Assembly: GCA_023392125.1 (NCBI GenBank)
Contig: JAEVZS010000009.1
Coordinates: 1 to 64,000 of the forward strand
Direction of reading: 5' to 3'
Origin: Bacteroidota bacterium
GTDB lineage: Bacteria > Bacteroidota > Bacteroidia > Cytophagales > Cytophagaceae
Length of the DNA: 64,000 nt
Every line of letters begins with the position of its first letter. The first letter of the stretch is position 1. The notes below the pieces were generated by a model, which saw nothing but the letters and a program-made list of their open reading frames with translations, did not search any database and had not been told where the DNA came from. The translations under genes and the position numbers were made by a program. Below are positions 32,470-41,174 of this stretch, piece after piece.

Positions 32470-33407
32470 CAGAGATCACTAAAAAGCGTATTCTGGTACT
32501 ACATTATACGCAGACCGGCCAGCTGGCAAAGCTTTTGGATTCAGTTCTGGAACCGCTTCATCCGGATGATTCCCTTGAAATTGACCGTGTGGAAATAAAG
32601 GTTAAAAATCCTTTTCCTTTTCCATGGTCGAAGCGTGCTTTTTTCAACGTTTTTCCGGAAACGTATCTTGGAGTACCGGTTGAAATTGAAACCCCCGGCC
32701 TGGATCCCGATAAAAAATATGATCTGATCCTGCTAGGGTGGCAGGCCTGGTATTTGTCTCCGTCGTTACCCGTTACTTCATTTCTTAAATCAGGTGAAGC
32801 AGCAGATTTGTTCCGCAATACTCCGGTTGTAACGATATCTGCATGCAGAAATATGTGGATCATGGCATACGAAAAGCTGAGAACTCAGCTTTTGCAGTAC
32901 AACTCTGTTGTATATGGCAATATTGCTCTGGTCGATCCGTACCCCAATCTGGTCAGTGTATTGACTGTCGTAGGATGGATGATTCACGGAAAAAAAGAAA
33001 ATTATAAGTCCTGGCTGCCGCCTGCCGGAGTGTCAGACGAAGAAATCCGTAAGGCTTCACGTTTTGGAGATATTATTCGCAGAGAAGTAAAAAAGGATCA
33101 GGTTGCCATGCTTAATCAGAGCCTGCTCAAAGCCGGATCTGTGAAAATAAAACCGGATCTGATGATTCTGGAAGCGAGAGGAAATAAGTTGTTTGGATTC
33201 TGGGCCAGATATATCAGGGGAAAAGAAGGTAAATTGAATGAGGAAAAGACACGCCTGAGCCGTTTAAAAGCATTTTCATATTACTTGCCGATAGGTATTT
33301 TTATTCTTTCGCCGATAGCTTCACTTCTTACCAGGCTGGTTTTACTATTTAATAGAAAGCGTGTTGAACGACTGGTCAGATATTATACAGAGATCAGGGT
33401 AAAATAA
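32466..33407 (+). CDS. darA: Dialkylresorcinol condensing enzyme DarA
   Basis: The protein has 313 residues from the ATG at 32466, which overlaps the preceding stop (ATGA). It begins with a flavodoxin-like strand-loop (KRILVLHYTQTGQLAKL), then LILLGWQAWYLSPSLP and ACRNMWIMAYE, and ends in a hydrophobic segment (YYLPIGIFILSPIASL) that may sit at the membrane. DarA works with DarB to condense two acyl chains and aromatise the product to a dialkylresorcinol, the alcohol half of flexirubin. The assignment rests on the flavodoxin-like start, the adjacency to darB and the flexirubin setting. It is the last gene before a 287-nt gap. Confidence 0.82.
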   Translation: MTEITKKRILVLHYTQTGQLAKLLDSVLEPLHPDDSLEIDRVEIKVKNPFPFPWSKRAFFNVFPETYLGVPVEIETPGLDPDKKYDLILLGWQAWYLSPSLPVTSFLKSGEAADLFRNTPVVTISACRNMWIMAYEKLRTQLLQYNSVVYGNIALVDPYPNLVSVLTVVGWMIHGKKENYKSWLPPAGVSDEEIRKASRFGDIIRREVKKDQVAMLNQSLLKAGSVKIKPDLMILEARGNKLFGFWARYIRGKEGKLNEEKTRLSRLKAFSYYLPIGIFILSPIASLLTRLVLLFNRKRVERLVRYYTEIRVK

Positions 33408-33550
33408 ACAGTTTTGCTCTCATCTCAAAAGTATCTTATCGTCCGGATTGCCAAGTCAACTGTCTTTACGTGAGTATTTTTTCGAAAAATCACCAAGGTG
33501 TGTGTGTGTACAAAGGCCGATACGGGAATAGGAAAGATGTAATTTAGTTT

Positions 33551-33558
33551 TATTTTTG
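33551..33558 (+). promoter_or_regulatory. Candidate -7 box for the darB operon
   Basis: TATTTTTG matches TAnnTTTG in the 287-nt gap between darA and darB, 136 nt before the GTG start. It would give a leader of about 130 nt. No -33 box is obvious. Confidence 0.35.
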
Positions 33559-33682
33559 CACTTGATTCAGTAATTCAGAACCTGTTCATTTCGCAGAATG
33601 AGATGGTTATAAATCACCGGATTGGAGGAGGGCTGATTTATTTAAATCACTGATCGCTAAAATAAACGTATTTTAACAGATA

Positions 33683-33687
33683 AGGAG
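33683..33687 (+). promoter_or_regulatory. Shine-Dalgarno sequence supporting the GTG start of darB
   Basis: AGGAG ends 7 nt before the GTG at 33695. Strong Shine-Dalgarno sequences are scarce in this window, and this one fixes the non-ATG start of darB. Confidence 0.5.
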
Positions 33688-33694
33688 TTTTCGG

Positions 33695-34828
33695 GTGAGG
33701 CAAGTTTATATAACCAGATTATCAAAGTTTTTACCAAATAATCCGGTAGGTTCCGAAGAAATTGAAGATGTTCTCGGCAAAATTTCAGGAATACCATCCA
33801 GAACCAGGAGAATCGTACTAAGAAGCAATGGCATCAAAACCCGCTATTATGCGTTGAATCGCAACTTTGAGATAACGCATAGCAATGCGGAAATGGTAAG
33901 TGAAGCAGTAAGAGGATTGCTTGATGGCAATTTTACACAGGATGATATCCAGTTATTATGTTGTGGTACCAGTACACCTGATCAGCTGCTTCCGTCACAT
34001 GCAGCGATGGTGCATGGCTGCCTTGGCGGAAAACCTGTAGAGATTGCCTCTCTTTCCGGGATATGCTGTTCTGGTATGCATGCGCTCAAGTATGGCTATA
34101 TGTCTGTTTTGTCCGGTATGAGTTCCAATGCTGTCTGTACCGGATCGGAATTGGCTTCTCCGTACATGCTTGCCAGAAACTTTGAGAAAGAAGCCCGCTC
34201 GCTGGAAGAGCTGGAAGAACGCCCGATTCTGGCTTTTGAAAAAGACTTTTTACGGTGGATGCTGAGTGACGGAGCAGGAGCAGTATTGATTCAGGATAAG
34301 CCGGAAGGGGAAATATCGCTTCGTATTGACTGGATGGAGTCTGTATCATATGCCAATGAGGCGGAGGCATGTATGTATGCAGGTGGTGAAAAAACGGAAG
34401 ATGGCAAACTCAGGGGATGGCTGAATTATTCGCAGGAAGAATGGACAGCCAGATCGCTGTTTTCCATTAAGCAGGATGTACGTCTGCTTGAAAAAAACAT
34501 CGTCGTGTTTGGCGGCAGGAAGCTTTCAGAGGTTATAGAAAAGCACTCTGTCAATACGGAAGAAATTGATTATTTTCTTCCTCATCTTTCTTCTGAGTTT
34601 TTCAGGCAAAAAATTCAGGATGAGCTACAGGAAATCGGAATTAGTATTCCTGCCGAAAAGTGGTATACCAACTTGTCTGCTGTTGGTAATCTGGGTGCAG
34701 GATCTATCTATGTTATATTGGAAGAGCTGGTGAGAACCGGTAATCTGAAAAAAGGAAATAAGTTGCTTATAATGGTTCCTGAAAGCGGACGTTTTACGTA
34801 CGTTTATGCTCAGCTAACCGTTGTTTAA
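33695..34828 (+). CDS. darB: DarB, ketosynthase III-type enzyme of dialkylresorcinol synthesis
   Basis: The protein has 377 residues from a GTG start preceded by AGGAG. The fold is that of FabH/KSIII: catalytic Cys125 in GICCSGMHALKYG, His in YFLPHLSS and Asn in NLSAVGNLGAGS. DarB joins a beta-ketoacyl unit with a second acyl chain to form the cyclohexanedione precursor that DarA aromatises. Unlike FabH it carries an insertion around residues 175-260 (ARSLEELEERPI, GWLNYSQEEW). It opens the long operon running to 52575 and overlaps the next ORF. Confidence 0.87.
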   Translation: MRQVYITRLSKFLPNNPVGSEEIEDVLGKISGIPSRTRRIVLRSNGIKTRYYALNRNFEITHSNAEMVSEAVRGLLDGNFTQDDIQLLCCGTSTPDQLLPSHAAMVHGCLGGKPVEIASLSGICCSGMHALKYGYMSVLSGMSSNAVCTGSELASPYMLARNFEKEARSLEELEERPILAFEKDFLRWMLSDGAGAVLIQDKPEGEISLRIDWMESVSYANEAEACMYAGGEKTEDGKLRGWLNYSQEEWTARSLFSIKQDVRLLEKNIVVFGGRKLSEVIEKHSVNTEEIDYFLPHLSSEFFRQKIQDELQEIGISIPAEKWYTNLSAVGNLGAGSIYVILEELVRTGNLKKGNKLLIMVPESGRFTYVYAQLTVV

Positions 34829-34841
34829 AATCACTGATGAA

Positions 34842-35297
34842 ATGGAATTAAATACAGATGTTCTGGTAGCGGAAAACGAGATTATTCATCTGATTCCTCA
34901 CAGAAATCCGTTTATAATGGTTGATAAGCTTGTTTTCAGTGATGAAAAGAAAGCAATCAGTACATTTAAGGTTCTGGAAGATAATATTTTTATTGAAAAT
35001 GAGGTTCTGACGGAGCCTGCCCTGATTGAAAATATAGCTCAGACAGCTGCTTTAAAGATTGGTTACCCTGTTTATCTGGCAAGCCGTGAGGGACAGCCGG
35101 CAAAGGCGCATCTCGGCTTTATAGGAGCGATTACCGGCCTTCGTGTACATCAGCTTCCGCCGATCGGAGCCGAGCTGAGGACAGAGGTGATTTTTGAAAA
35201 CGAGGTGCTGGATGTGTTTTTATTCGGAGGTGCTGTATATTATAAAAATGAATGCCTTGCAGAGTGCAAGATGAAAATTTTTGTAAAGAGGAAATAA
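34842..35297 (+). CDS. 3-hydroxyacyl-ACP dehydratase-like hotdog protein
   Basis: The protein has 151 residues from the ATG at 34842; a TTG at 34821 that overlaps darB is an alternative start. LIPHRNPFIMVDKL carries the catalytic His of the FabZ/ApeI type, and TEPALIENIAQTAAL the catalytic Glu. GAITGLRVHQLPPIG fits the hotdog fold. It would dehydrate beta-hydroxyacyl-ACP to make the conjugated double bonds. A second, more FabZ-like enzyme is at 45552; paired dehydratases are usual in aryl polyene loci. Confidence 0.8.
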   Translation: MELNTDVLVAENEIIHLIPHRNPFIMVDKLVFSDEKKAISTFKVLEDNIFIENEVLTEPALIENIAQTAALKIGYPVYLASREGQPAKAHLGFIGAITGLRVHQLPPIGAELRTEVIFENEVLDVFLFGGAVYYKNECLAECKMKIFVKRK

Positions 35298-35312
35298 TTA
35301 TATCCGAATCTG

Positions 35313-35708
35313 ATGAAAAAAGATAATGTGCCTCAGGACGGGAGCAATATGCTTGACGGAACAATAAAAGTGGTCTATGCTGTTGATCAGGAAGGAAAGT
35401 ACCAGAAAGTGTCTTCTGCCGGCTGGGAGCCGGAAAATATAGCATTGAGCCAGGCCTGGGAAGTGATTAATGAAAAGGTTGAGGAAGCCAGGAGAGAGGT
35501 GCAGGCTGGCAAACTGAGCCCGCTGGCATACCATATGGAGAAAAATATCATGAGTCCCGGTCTTGTGGCCGACTATATGGGATTTTCGTCCAAGAAAGTT
35601 AAGAAACACCTCGAACCGCAGGCATTCGGGAAGCTTGATGAAGCAACCCTGCAAAAATATGCGGATGTGTTTCAGGTGACAATAGAAGAATTATTAAAAA
35701 CAGATTGA
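35313..35708 (+). CDS. Small protein with HTH-like C-terminus, unknown function
   Basis: The protein has 131 residues and no signal peptide. The N-terminal half has a small beta region (IKVVYAVDQEGKYQKV) and an acidic helix (AWEVINEKVEEARREVQ). The C-terminal 60 residues resemble an XRE-type helix-turn-helix: PGLVADYMGFSSKKVKKHL, then KLDEATLQKYADVFQVTIEE. It might bind DNA as a pathway regulator or be a small partner of the neighbouring synthase enzymes. It lies 15 nt after the dehydratase and abuts the BtrH-like gene. I do not recognise a named family. Confidence 0.7.
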   Translation: MKKDNVPQDGSNMLDGTIKVVYAVDQEGKYQKVSSAGWEPENIALSQAWEVINEKVEEARREVQAGKLSPLAYHMEKNIMSPGLVADYMGFSSKKVKKHLEPQAFGKLDEATLQKYADVFQVTIEELLKTD

Positions 35709-36710
35709 GTGAGTCCGACATTTGAGCATAATCAGTCTGCCCATTGTGAGAATGGTGCTGTCCTGAATCTGTTACGTTTTCATAATCTGACGCTGAGCGA
35801 GCCCATGATTTTTGGGATAGGATCGGGGCTTTTTTTTACCTTCCTTCCTTTTGTAAAAGTCAATGGTCTGCCAGGCTCCTCTTACCGGATTTTGCCTGGC
35901 TGGATATTTAAGCGCGTGACCAGACGCCTTGGAATATCCATGCATTCTCAGACTTTCAGAGATCAGGATAAGGCAATGGCCGAGCTCGACCGGATTTTAG
36001 CCAAAGGTCTGCCGGTAGGTGTATTGACCAGCGTATTTTATCTGCCTTATTTGCCCAAAGCGTTGCGGTTTCACTTCAACGCGCACAATATTGTTGTTTA
36101 CGGCAAAGTTGAAAACCGGTATCTCGTCAGTGATCCTGTTTTGGATGGCGTGACTGAAATAGCATACGATGATCTGAAAAGAGCCCGTTTTGCAAAAGGA
36201 ACGCTTGCGCCGAAAGGGAAAATGTATTACCCGGTAAATGTCCCGGAAAATATTGATATACGACCGGCTATCGTAAAAGGAATCCGCAAAACAGCCAGCG
36301 ATATGCTGGGTGTGCCCTTACCCTTTTTCGGGATAAAAGGAATCCGTTATATGAGTTCAACTCTTAGAAAATGGCCACGTAAGGTTGATCAGAAAGAGCT
36401 CGTTTTAAGGCTTGGACAGCTTATTCGTATGCAAGAGGAAATAGGTACGGGCGGGGCCGGATTCCGGTTCATTTTTGCTGCATTTCTTCAGGAATCATCT
36501 GAAGTACTGGGACAAAGCTGGCTGAAGGAAGTATCTGCCGAAATGACGCAGACGGGTGACCGGTGGAGGGATTTTGCATTTGAGGCCGGGCGTATCTGCA
36601 AAGGCAGAGAAGCTGAGCATTCTTCCGTGAATCTGCTGGCTGATATATTAATGGATTGTGCGGAAAGGGAAGAACGGATATTCAAAAAACTCAAAAAGAT
36701 CAAGCTTTGA
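35709..36710 (+). CDS. BtrH N-terminal/DUF4872-like acyltransferase
   Basis: The protein has 333 residues from a GTG that directly follows the preceding stop. The papain-like triad of the BtrH N-terminal domain is visible: Cys13 in SAHCENGAV, His in FNAHNIVVYG and Asp in YLVSDPVLDG. The second half is helical, as in DUF4872. BtrH itself, from butirosin synthesis, moves an acyl group from an ACP to an amino group. Within the darB operon this makes it a good candidate for joining the ACP-bound aryl polyene to the dialkylresorcinol hydroxyl, an inference not tested here. It ends in TTGA shared with the ABC gene start. Confidence 0.78.
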   Translation: MSPTFEHNQSAHCENGAVLNLLRFHNLTLSEPMIFGIGSGLFFTFLPFVKVNGLPGSSYRILPGWIFKRVTRRLGISMHSQTFRDQDKAMAELDRILAKGLPVGVLTSVFYLPYLPKALRFHFNAHNIVVYGKVENRYLVSDPVLDGVTEIAYDDLKRARFAKGTLAPKGKMYYPVNVPENIDIRPAIVKGIRKTASDMLGVPLPFFGIKGIRYMSSTLRKWPRKVDQKELVLRLGQLIRMQEEIGTGGAGFRFIFAAFLQESSEVLGQSWLKEVSAEMTQTGDRWRDFAFEAGRICKGREAEHSSVNLLADILMDCAEREERIFKKLKKIKL

Positions 36711-37438
36711 TAGCTGCTGTTGAAATTTCCGGAGTTGTCAAAAAATACCCGAAGACGGTTATGCCTGTTCTTAAGGGAATATCACTCGAGATCGAAAAAG
36801 GGGAGTGTCTCGGGTTATTGGGGCCAAACGGTGCGGGAAAGACTACGCTGATTTCAATTATTGCCGGTTTGTTAAAACCAGATGAAGGCTCCGTACATAT
36901 TTTCGGGAAAAAACCGGAAAGCATGGGGCGAAAGATCGGACTTGTTCCGCAGGAGATTGCCCTGTATCCGTCGCTGACTGCCAGAGAAAATCTTAATTAC
37001 TTCGGGAGGATGTATGGCCTGGGGAAAAAAGAGCTTGCATCCGGAATTAATTTCTGGCTGGAGGAGCTGGGACTGGAAGCACATGCCGGCAAACGCGTGG
37101 AGGATTATTCCGGTGGCATGAAAAGAAGGCTTAACCTGATTGTTGCGCTGATGCACAGTCCGGATCTGCTGATACTTGATGAGCCTACGGTGGGAATCGA
37201 TATCCATTCAAAAATGGTGATTCTGGAACAGCTCCAACGACTCAATAAAGCGGGAATGACCATGCTGTATACCAGTCATCAGTTTGATGAGGCCGAAAAA
37301 ATATGTAACCGGATTGTAATACTGGACAGAGGGCAGGTCTGCTGGAACGGCGAGTGTAGTTATTTCAATAAGCTGTATGGTAAAGCCGATCTGGAACAAT
37401 TGTTTGTAGAAATTACCGGACGGGAGCTGAGAGACTAA
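36707..37438 (+). CDS. ABC transporter ATP-binding protein
   Basis: The protein has 243 residues from a TTG (36707) that overlaps the upstream stop codon; an ATG at 36656 would add 17 residues and a longer overlap. Walker A is GPNGAGKTT, the signature YSGGMKRR, Walker B LLILDEPTVG, and the switch histidine lies in YTSHQFDE. This is the DrrA/CcmA-type exporter class. The permease follows immediately (0 nt). It likely energises export of a lipid-like pathway product or precursor from the inner membrane. Confidence 0.9.
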   Translation: MIAAVEISGVVKKYPKTVMPVLKGISLEIEKGECLGLLGPNGAGKTTLISIIAGLLKPDEGSVHIFGKKPESMGRKIGLVPQEIALYPSLTARENLNYFGRMYGLGKKELASGINFWLEELGLEAHAGKRVEDYSGGMKRRLNLIVALMHSPDLLILDEPTVGIDIHSKMVILEQLQRLNKAGMTMLYTSHQFDEAEKICNRIVILDRGQVCWNGECSYFNKLYGKADLEQLFVEITGRELRD

Positions 37439-38713
37439 ATGAACATTCTGAGCGCTATATATAAAGAATTACTTGTACTTACCCGTGACAGGGCCGGTCT
37501 TGCCGTGCTTTATATAATGCCTTTGACGCTTATTATCCTTATGGCGCTCATTCAGGATGCCCCGTTCAGAGATTACAAGGATACGCATATTCCCGTCCTG
37601 TTTGTAGATCAGGATAATGGACAATTGTCCGCGCTTATATCGGAAAAGCTGTCTGAAACAGGGATGTTTTCTCTGGTACGGGCAGATAGTAGTCATGTTG
37701 CAAATGATAAATATATTCAGCTTGTAGCCGATGGCTCTTATAAAGCAGCAATTGTGGTAAAAGAGAAAGCCAGCTCGCAATTTGACAGAAAACTCCGCAT
37801 CCGCATAGAAAAATCATTTAATTCGTTTGCTGCGGTAAAATCAGCGTATCCTGATCCTCTGCCGGCAGATGACGATATTCAGATCGTCTGGGACCCGGTT
37901 ATAAAAAAATCGTTTAAGGATGGACTGACCACAGCACTGAATAGCATCCTTATCGGATATCAGGCAGATAAGACCCTGGCAATGGTCGAAGACCGCTTAC
38001 GCCGTATGTCGGGTGATGATAAGCTTACCATGAGCAATATTCCGCTGATAGAGGTTAAGCAAAGAGAAACATCCGAACCGGATCACGCACTGTATGCACT
38101 GAATTCTGTCCAGCATAATGTGCCTGCCTGGGCAATATTCGGAATATTTTTCATGGTGATTCCTCTGGCCGGGAATATTATCAAGGAAAGAGAACAAAAA
38201 ACCATGCTTCGCCTGCATCTTATTCCGGGGAGTATTCAGGTCGTTCTGCTGGGAAAAATTTTAACCTATCTGTTCGTAGCCGTTACGCAGTTTGTACTGG
38301 TAGTGCTTGCCGGGAAATATCTTATGCCTCTGTTGGGCCTTCCTGCGCTGTATACCGGAGATAACTGGGCTGCGATAAGCCTGGTGGTAATGGCGCTGGG
38401 GCTGGCAGCCGCGGGATATGGAGTATTTGTAGGTACATTGTTCAATACGACCTATCAGGCGTCAACTTTCGGAGCTGTTTCCATTGTTATACTGGCTGCG
38501 ATAGGAGGGATATGGATTCCCATATTTATTATGCCGGAGATTGTTCAGAAATTAAGTCTGCTGTCCCCGCTTTCATGGGGCATGAAAGCGTTTAATACAA
38601 TCTTCTTGAGAGGGAGCGGTATAGAAACCGTGTATTGGGAAATACTGCTTCTCAGTGGATTTGCAATAGTGATGTTTGCGGGTTCTTTTCTTTGGGAAAA
38701 AAATAAAAACTGA
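37439..38713 (+). CDS. ABC-2 type transporter permease
   Basis: The protein has 424 residues. It has one N-terminal transmembrane segment, a large periplasmic domain (about 40-235; FVDQDNGQLSALI) and five hydrophobic segments in the C-terminal half, beginning AIFGIFFMVIPLAGNIIKERE, the hallmark of ABC-2 permeases. It pairs with the ATPase encoded just upstream. The layout matches exporters such as YhhJ/DrrB, so it would move a hydrophobic product outward. The substrate is unknown; pigment or its intermediates are inferred from the operon. Confidence 0.87.
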   Translation: MNILSAIYKELLVLTRDRAGLAVLYIMPLTLIILMALIQDAPFRDYKDTHIPVLFVDQDNGQLSALISEKLSETGMFSLVRADSSHVANDKYIQLVADGSYKAAIVVKEKASSQFDRKLRIRIEKSFNSFAAVKSAYPDPLPADDDIQIVWDPVIKKSFKDGLTTALNSILIGYQADKTLAMVEDRLRRMSGDDKLTMSNIPLIEVKQRETSEPDHALYALNSVQHNVPAWAIFGIFFMVIPLAGNIIKEREQKTMLRLHLIPGSIQVVLLGKILTYLFVAVTQFVLVVLAGKYLMPLLGLPALYTGDNWAAISLVVMALGLAAAGYGVFVGTLFNTTYQASTFGAVSIVILAAIGGIWIPIFIMPEIVQKLSLLSPLSWGMKAFNTIFLRGSGIETVYWEILLLSGFAIVMFAGSFLWEKNKN

Positions 38714-38724
38714 CAATTTTATTC

Positions 38725-39180
38725 ATGCGATTAAGATCCGATGATAAATTTGACAATGGGCTGATTGCTTCCAGAGACATCAATGTGCGTTTCTCGGAGG
38801 TCGATGCGATGGGAATCGTATGGCATGGCAATTATCTGAAATATTTTGAAGACGGACGGGAGGAATTTGGTGATTGTTTTGACCTGGATTTTGTTAAGTT
38901 GTATCACCGGGAAGGTTATCTTACGCCATTAGTCAAGGTGGATATAGACTATAAACGTATGCTGAAACTTGGGGAAAAAGCGATTATTCAGACGCGCTTT
39001 GTTCCGACGGAAGCAGCGAAGATCGTTTTTGATTACAGGATTCTTCACAAAGAATCAAAGCAACTGCTGACTGTTGGGCGCACGATTCAGGTTTTTGTTA
39101 AAGATGATGAGCTTGCCATAACCATACCTGATTTTTTTCAGGAATGGAAAACCCGGTGGCTGAATGAAAGTAATGCGTAA
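38725..39180 (+). CDS. Acyl-CoA/acyl-ACP thioesterase (4HBT hotdog family)
   Basis: The protein has 151 residues. The 4-hydroxybenzoyl-CoA thioesterase motif is present with its catalytic aspartate: SEVDAMGIVWHGNYLKYFED. The rest (VDIDYKRMLKLGEKAIIQ) fits the YbgC-like hotdog fold. It hydrolyses acyl thioesters. In this operon it may release stalled chains or set the free acid used by the acyltransferase. It overlaps the following ketosynthase by 8 nt. Aryl polyene loci also carry a thioesterase of this type. Confidence 0.85.
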   Translation: MRLRSDDKFDNGLIASRDINVRFSEVDAMGIVWHGNYLKYFEDGREEFGDCFDLDFVKLYHREGYLTPLVKVDIDYKRMLKLGEKAIIQTRFVPTEAAKIVFDYRILHKESKQLLTVGRTIQVFVKDDELAITIPDFFQEWKTRWLNESNA

Positions 39181-40285
39181 CGTATATATATCGGCAACAA
39201 ATGTGCTGACTGCCCTGGGTAACAATCCGGAGGCGGTCATGAGCGCTATGCTTACCGGAGAGTGTGGCATACATCTGTGCGAGGATCCGGCTCCGTTCTG
39301 GGCATCCCGAATAGATATGTCTTCCCTTCCTGTTGACTTGTCTGAGGAGTATACGCGCTTTGAACGCCTGATTATTAATTCGGTTTCTCTGGCAGCCCGG
39401 AATTCGGCTGTTGACCTGGCTTCGGATTCAACCCTTTTTCTGTTCTCAACAACCAAAGGAAATATTGATGAATTGCCTCAGGGAAGACGTCTGAAGCTGC
39501 ATGAATCAGGGGCTTTTCTAGCTAGGTACTTTGGTAATAGTCAGTGGCCGGTTGTAGTCTCTAATGCCTGTATATCCGGTACAGCCGCAATTCTGACAGG
39601 CAAGCGGCTCATACAAAGCGGACAGTATAAAAATGTGGTAGTGACCGGAGCCGATCTGGTATCATCATTTGTTCTGTCAGGATTTCAGTCCTTCAAAGCC
39701 TTGAGTGAAGGACCGTGCAAACCATTTGACAGCGAACGGACAGGGTTGTCACTTGGTGAAGGAGCAGGTACAATTATTCTATCGGCAGAAAATGCCAGCA
39801 GCGCATATGCAGACTGGATAATAGCCGGTGGTGGCATAAGTAATGATGCCAATCATATTTCCGGGCCTTCCCGTACCGGAGAAGGGTTGCAGCTTGCTAT
39901 TGAGGCAGCAATCGCTGACGCGGGAACCAAAGGATTTACAAGAGAAATGATTGGCTATATATCCGCACATGGTACGGCTACATTGTACAATGATGAAATG
40001 GAGGCTAAAGCAATTAATGCCGTGCGGTTGCAGGATGTTCCGCTAAGCAGCTATAAAGGCTACTGGGGACATACACTGGGCGCTGCCGGACTGGTTGAAA
40101 CAGCCATGGCGCTTGAATCGGTATCGGCTGGTAAGCTCTTACCTTCGCTGAACTATAGCAGCCATGGTGTGTCGTTGCCCTTACATGTGCTGATTGAAAA
40201 AACAGCAACTTCATCCCGATGCTTTCTGAAGACCTCATCAGGTTTCGGTGGTTGCAACGCGGCTCTGTTGGTTGGAAAAATTTGA
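39173..40285 (+). CDS. Beta-ketoacyl synthase, catalytically complete but diverged
   Basis: The protein has 370 residues from the ATG at 39173; another in-frame ATG lies at 39164. It is shorter than FabF by about 45 residues. The triad is retained: VSNACISGTAAI, SAHGTATLYND and YWGHTLGAAG, plus KTSSGFGGCNAA at the end. It probably performs one of the condensations or transfers for the polyene or the dialkylresorcinol acyl chains. It is the first of a run of KS, half-KS, ACP, KS and KS-like genes separated by a few bases. Confidence 0.82.
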   Translation: MRNVYISATNVLTALGNNPEAVMSAMLTGECGIHLCEDPAPFWASRIDMSSLPVDLSEEYTRFERLIINSVSLAARNSAVDLASDSTLFLFSTTKGNIDELPQGRRLKLHESGAFLARYFGNSQWPVVVSNACISGTAAILTGKRLIQSGQYKNVVVTGADLVSSFVLSGFQSFKALSEGPCKPFDSERTGLSLGEGAGTIILSAENASSAYADWIIAGGGISNDANHISGPSRTGEGLQLAIEAAIADAGTKGFTREMIGYISAHGTATLYNDEMEAKAINAVRLQDVPLSSYKGYWGHTLGAAGLVETAMALESVSAGKLLPSLNYSSHGVSLPLHVLIEKTATSSRCFLKTSSGFGGCNAALLVGKI

Positions 40286-40289
40286 TAGG

Positions 40290-40934
40290 ATGTATTATAT
40301 AAAAAGTCATATTCGGATTACCAACGGCACGTTCTTTAAAGACGGTAAAAAAGTAAATTCGTATTCTGATAACTCAGAAGATTTTGCGCAGGTGATACGG
40401 GCATTCTATAAAGAAATGGATATCAGCTATCCGGCTTTTTATAAAATGGATAATCTGTCAAAGCTTGGTTTCTGTGCGGCAGAGCTACTGCTTAAAGATA
40501 TCAGCTGGCAGGAAACAATGAATGAAAATGAGTTGGGAGTTATTCTTGCCAATAGTTCCTCCTGTCTGGATACAGATGAGGCTTATTTTGACACTATTTG
40601 TAATAAAGAGGAGTATTTTCCCAGTCCGGCTGTGTTTGTTTATACGCTGCCTAATATCGTTATCGGCGAGATTTGTATCCGGCATAAGATTAAAGGAGAG
40701 AATATGTTCTTTATCCAGCCAGAGTTTGATTCGGAATTTATGGTTTCATATATTGACAATCTATTGAATTCCTGTACACTGAAAGGATGCATAGGGGGCT
40801 GGGTCGAATTTTATAGGGATAATTATGATGCTTTTATGTATTTTGCATCCCGGGAAAATGCAAAAGGTGACTATCCTGTACATAATCTGGAAAATATAAA
40901 AAAACTATATACTACTCATGGAGCAATTAATTGA
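40290..40934 (+). CDS. Half-length ketosynthase-like protein without catalytic residues
   Basis: The protein has 214 residues from the ATG at 40290. The sequence follows the N-terminal half of the ketosynthase fold: ELGVILANSSSCLDTDEAYF corresponds to the strand before the active site, and SPAVFVYTLPNIVIGEICIRH to the helix region. Where the nucleophile would be it reads MFFIQPEFDSEF, with no Cys, and the His-containing C-terminal half is absent. It may be a structural partner of one of the flanking ketosynthases. It is not a frameshifted neighbour, since it has its own start and stop and tight spacing (4 nt upstream, 17-nt overlap downstream). Confidence 0.68.
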   Translation: MYYIKSHIRITNGTFFKDGKKVNSYSDNSEDFAQVIRAFYKEMDISYPAFYKMDNLSKLGFCAAELLLKDISWQETMNENELGVILANSSSCLDTDEAYFDTICNKEEYFPSPAVFVYTLPNIVIGEICIRHKIKGENMFFIQPEFDSEFMVSYIDNLLNSCTLKGCIGGWVEFYRDNYDAFMYFASRENAKGDYPVHNLENIKKLYTTHGAIN

Positions 40935-41172
40935 GGATTTAAAGGGACAAATTATCAAGGCCCTTAAGCTGGAAGATGTTAAGCCTGAAGATATAAATAC
41001 AGATGCGCCGTTGTTTGGAGAGGGACTTGGTCTGGATTCTATCGATGCCCTGGAGCTGATCGTATTGATGGAAAAAGAATACGGAATCCGGGTAGAAAAT
41101 GCTTCGGCAGCCAAATCAATTTTTACCTCTGTCAGAACAATGGCAGATTATATTGCAAAGAATAAGAAATAG
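40918..41172 (+). CDS. Acyl carrier protein of the pigment pathway, second copy
   Basis: The protein has 84 residues. The phosphopantetheine site is Ser41 in LGLDSIDALEL. The N-terminal helix is less acidic than that of the first pathway ACP. It overlaps the half-ketosynthase gene by 17 nt and is 2 nt before the next ketosynthase. Aryl polyene and flexirubin loci usually carry two ACPs, one probably for starter loading and one for elongation; the sequence does not say which. Confidence 0.9.
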   Translation: MEQLIEDLKGQIIKALKLEDVKPEDINTDAPLFGEGLGLDSIDALELIVLMEKEYGIRVENASAAKSIFTSVRTMADYIAKNKK

Positions 41173-41174
41173 GT

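Noticed and set aside
33480..33540. GTGTGTGTGT run as a repeat of interest.
   Set aside because: It is only about ten bases long in an intergenic gap, with no sign of phase-variable control of a start or promoter.
40290..40934. Half-length ketosynthase as a pseudogene or frameshifted part of a neighbour.
   Set aside because: It has its own start and stop, tight spacing on both sides and no KS-like continuation in another frame, since an ACP gene follows at once.
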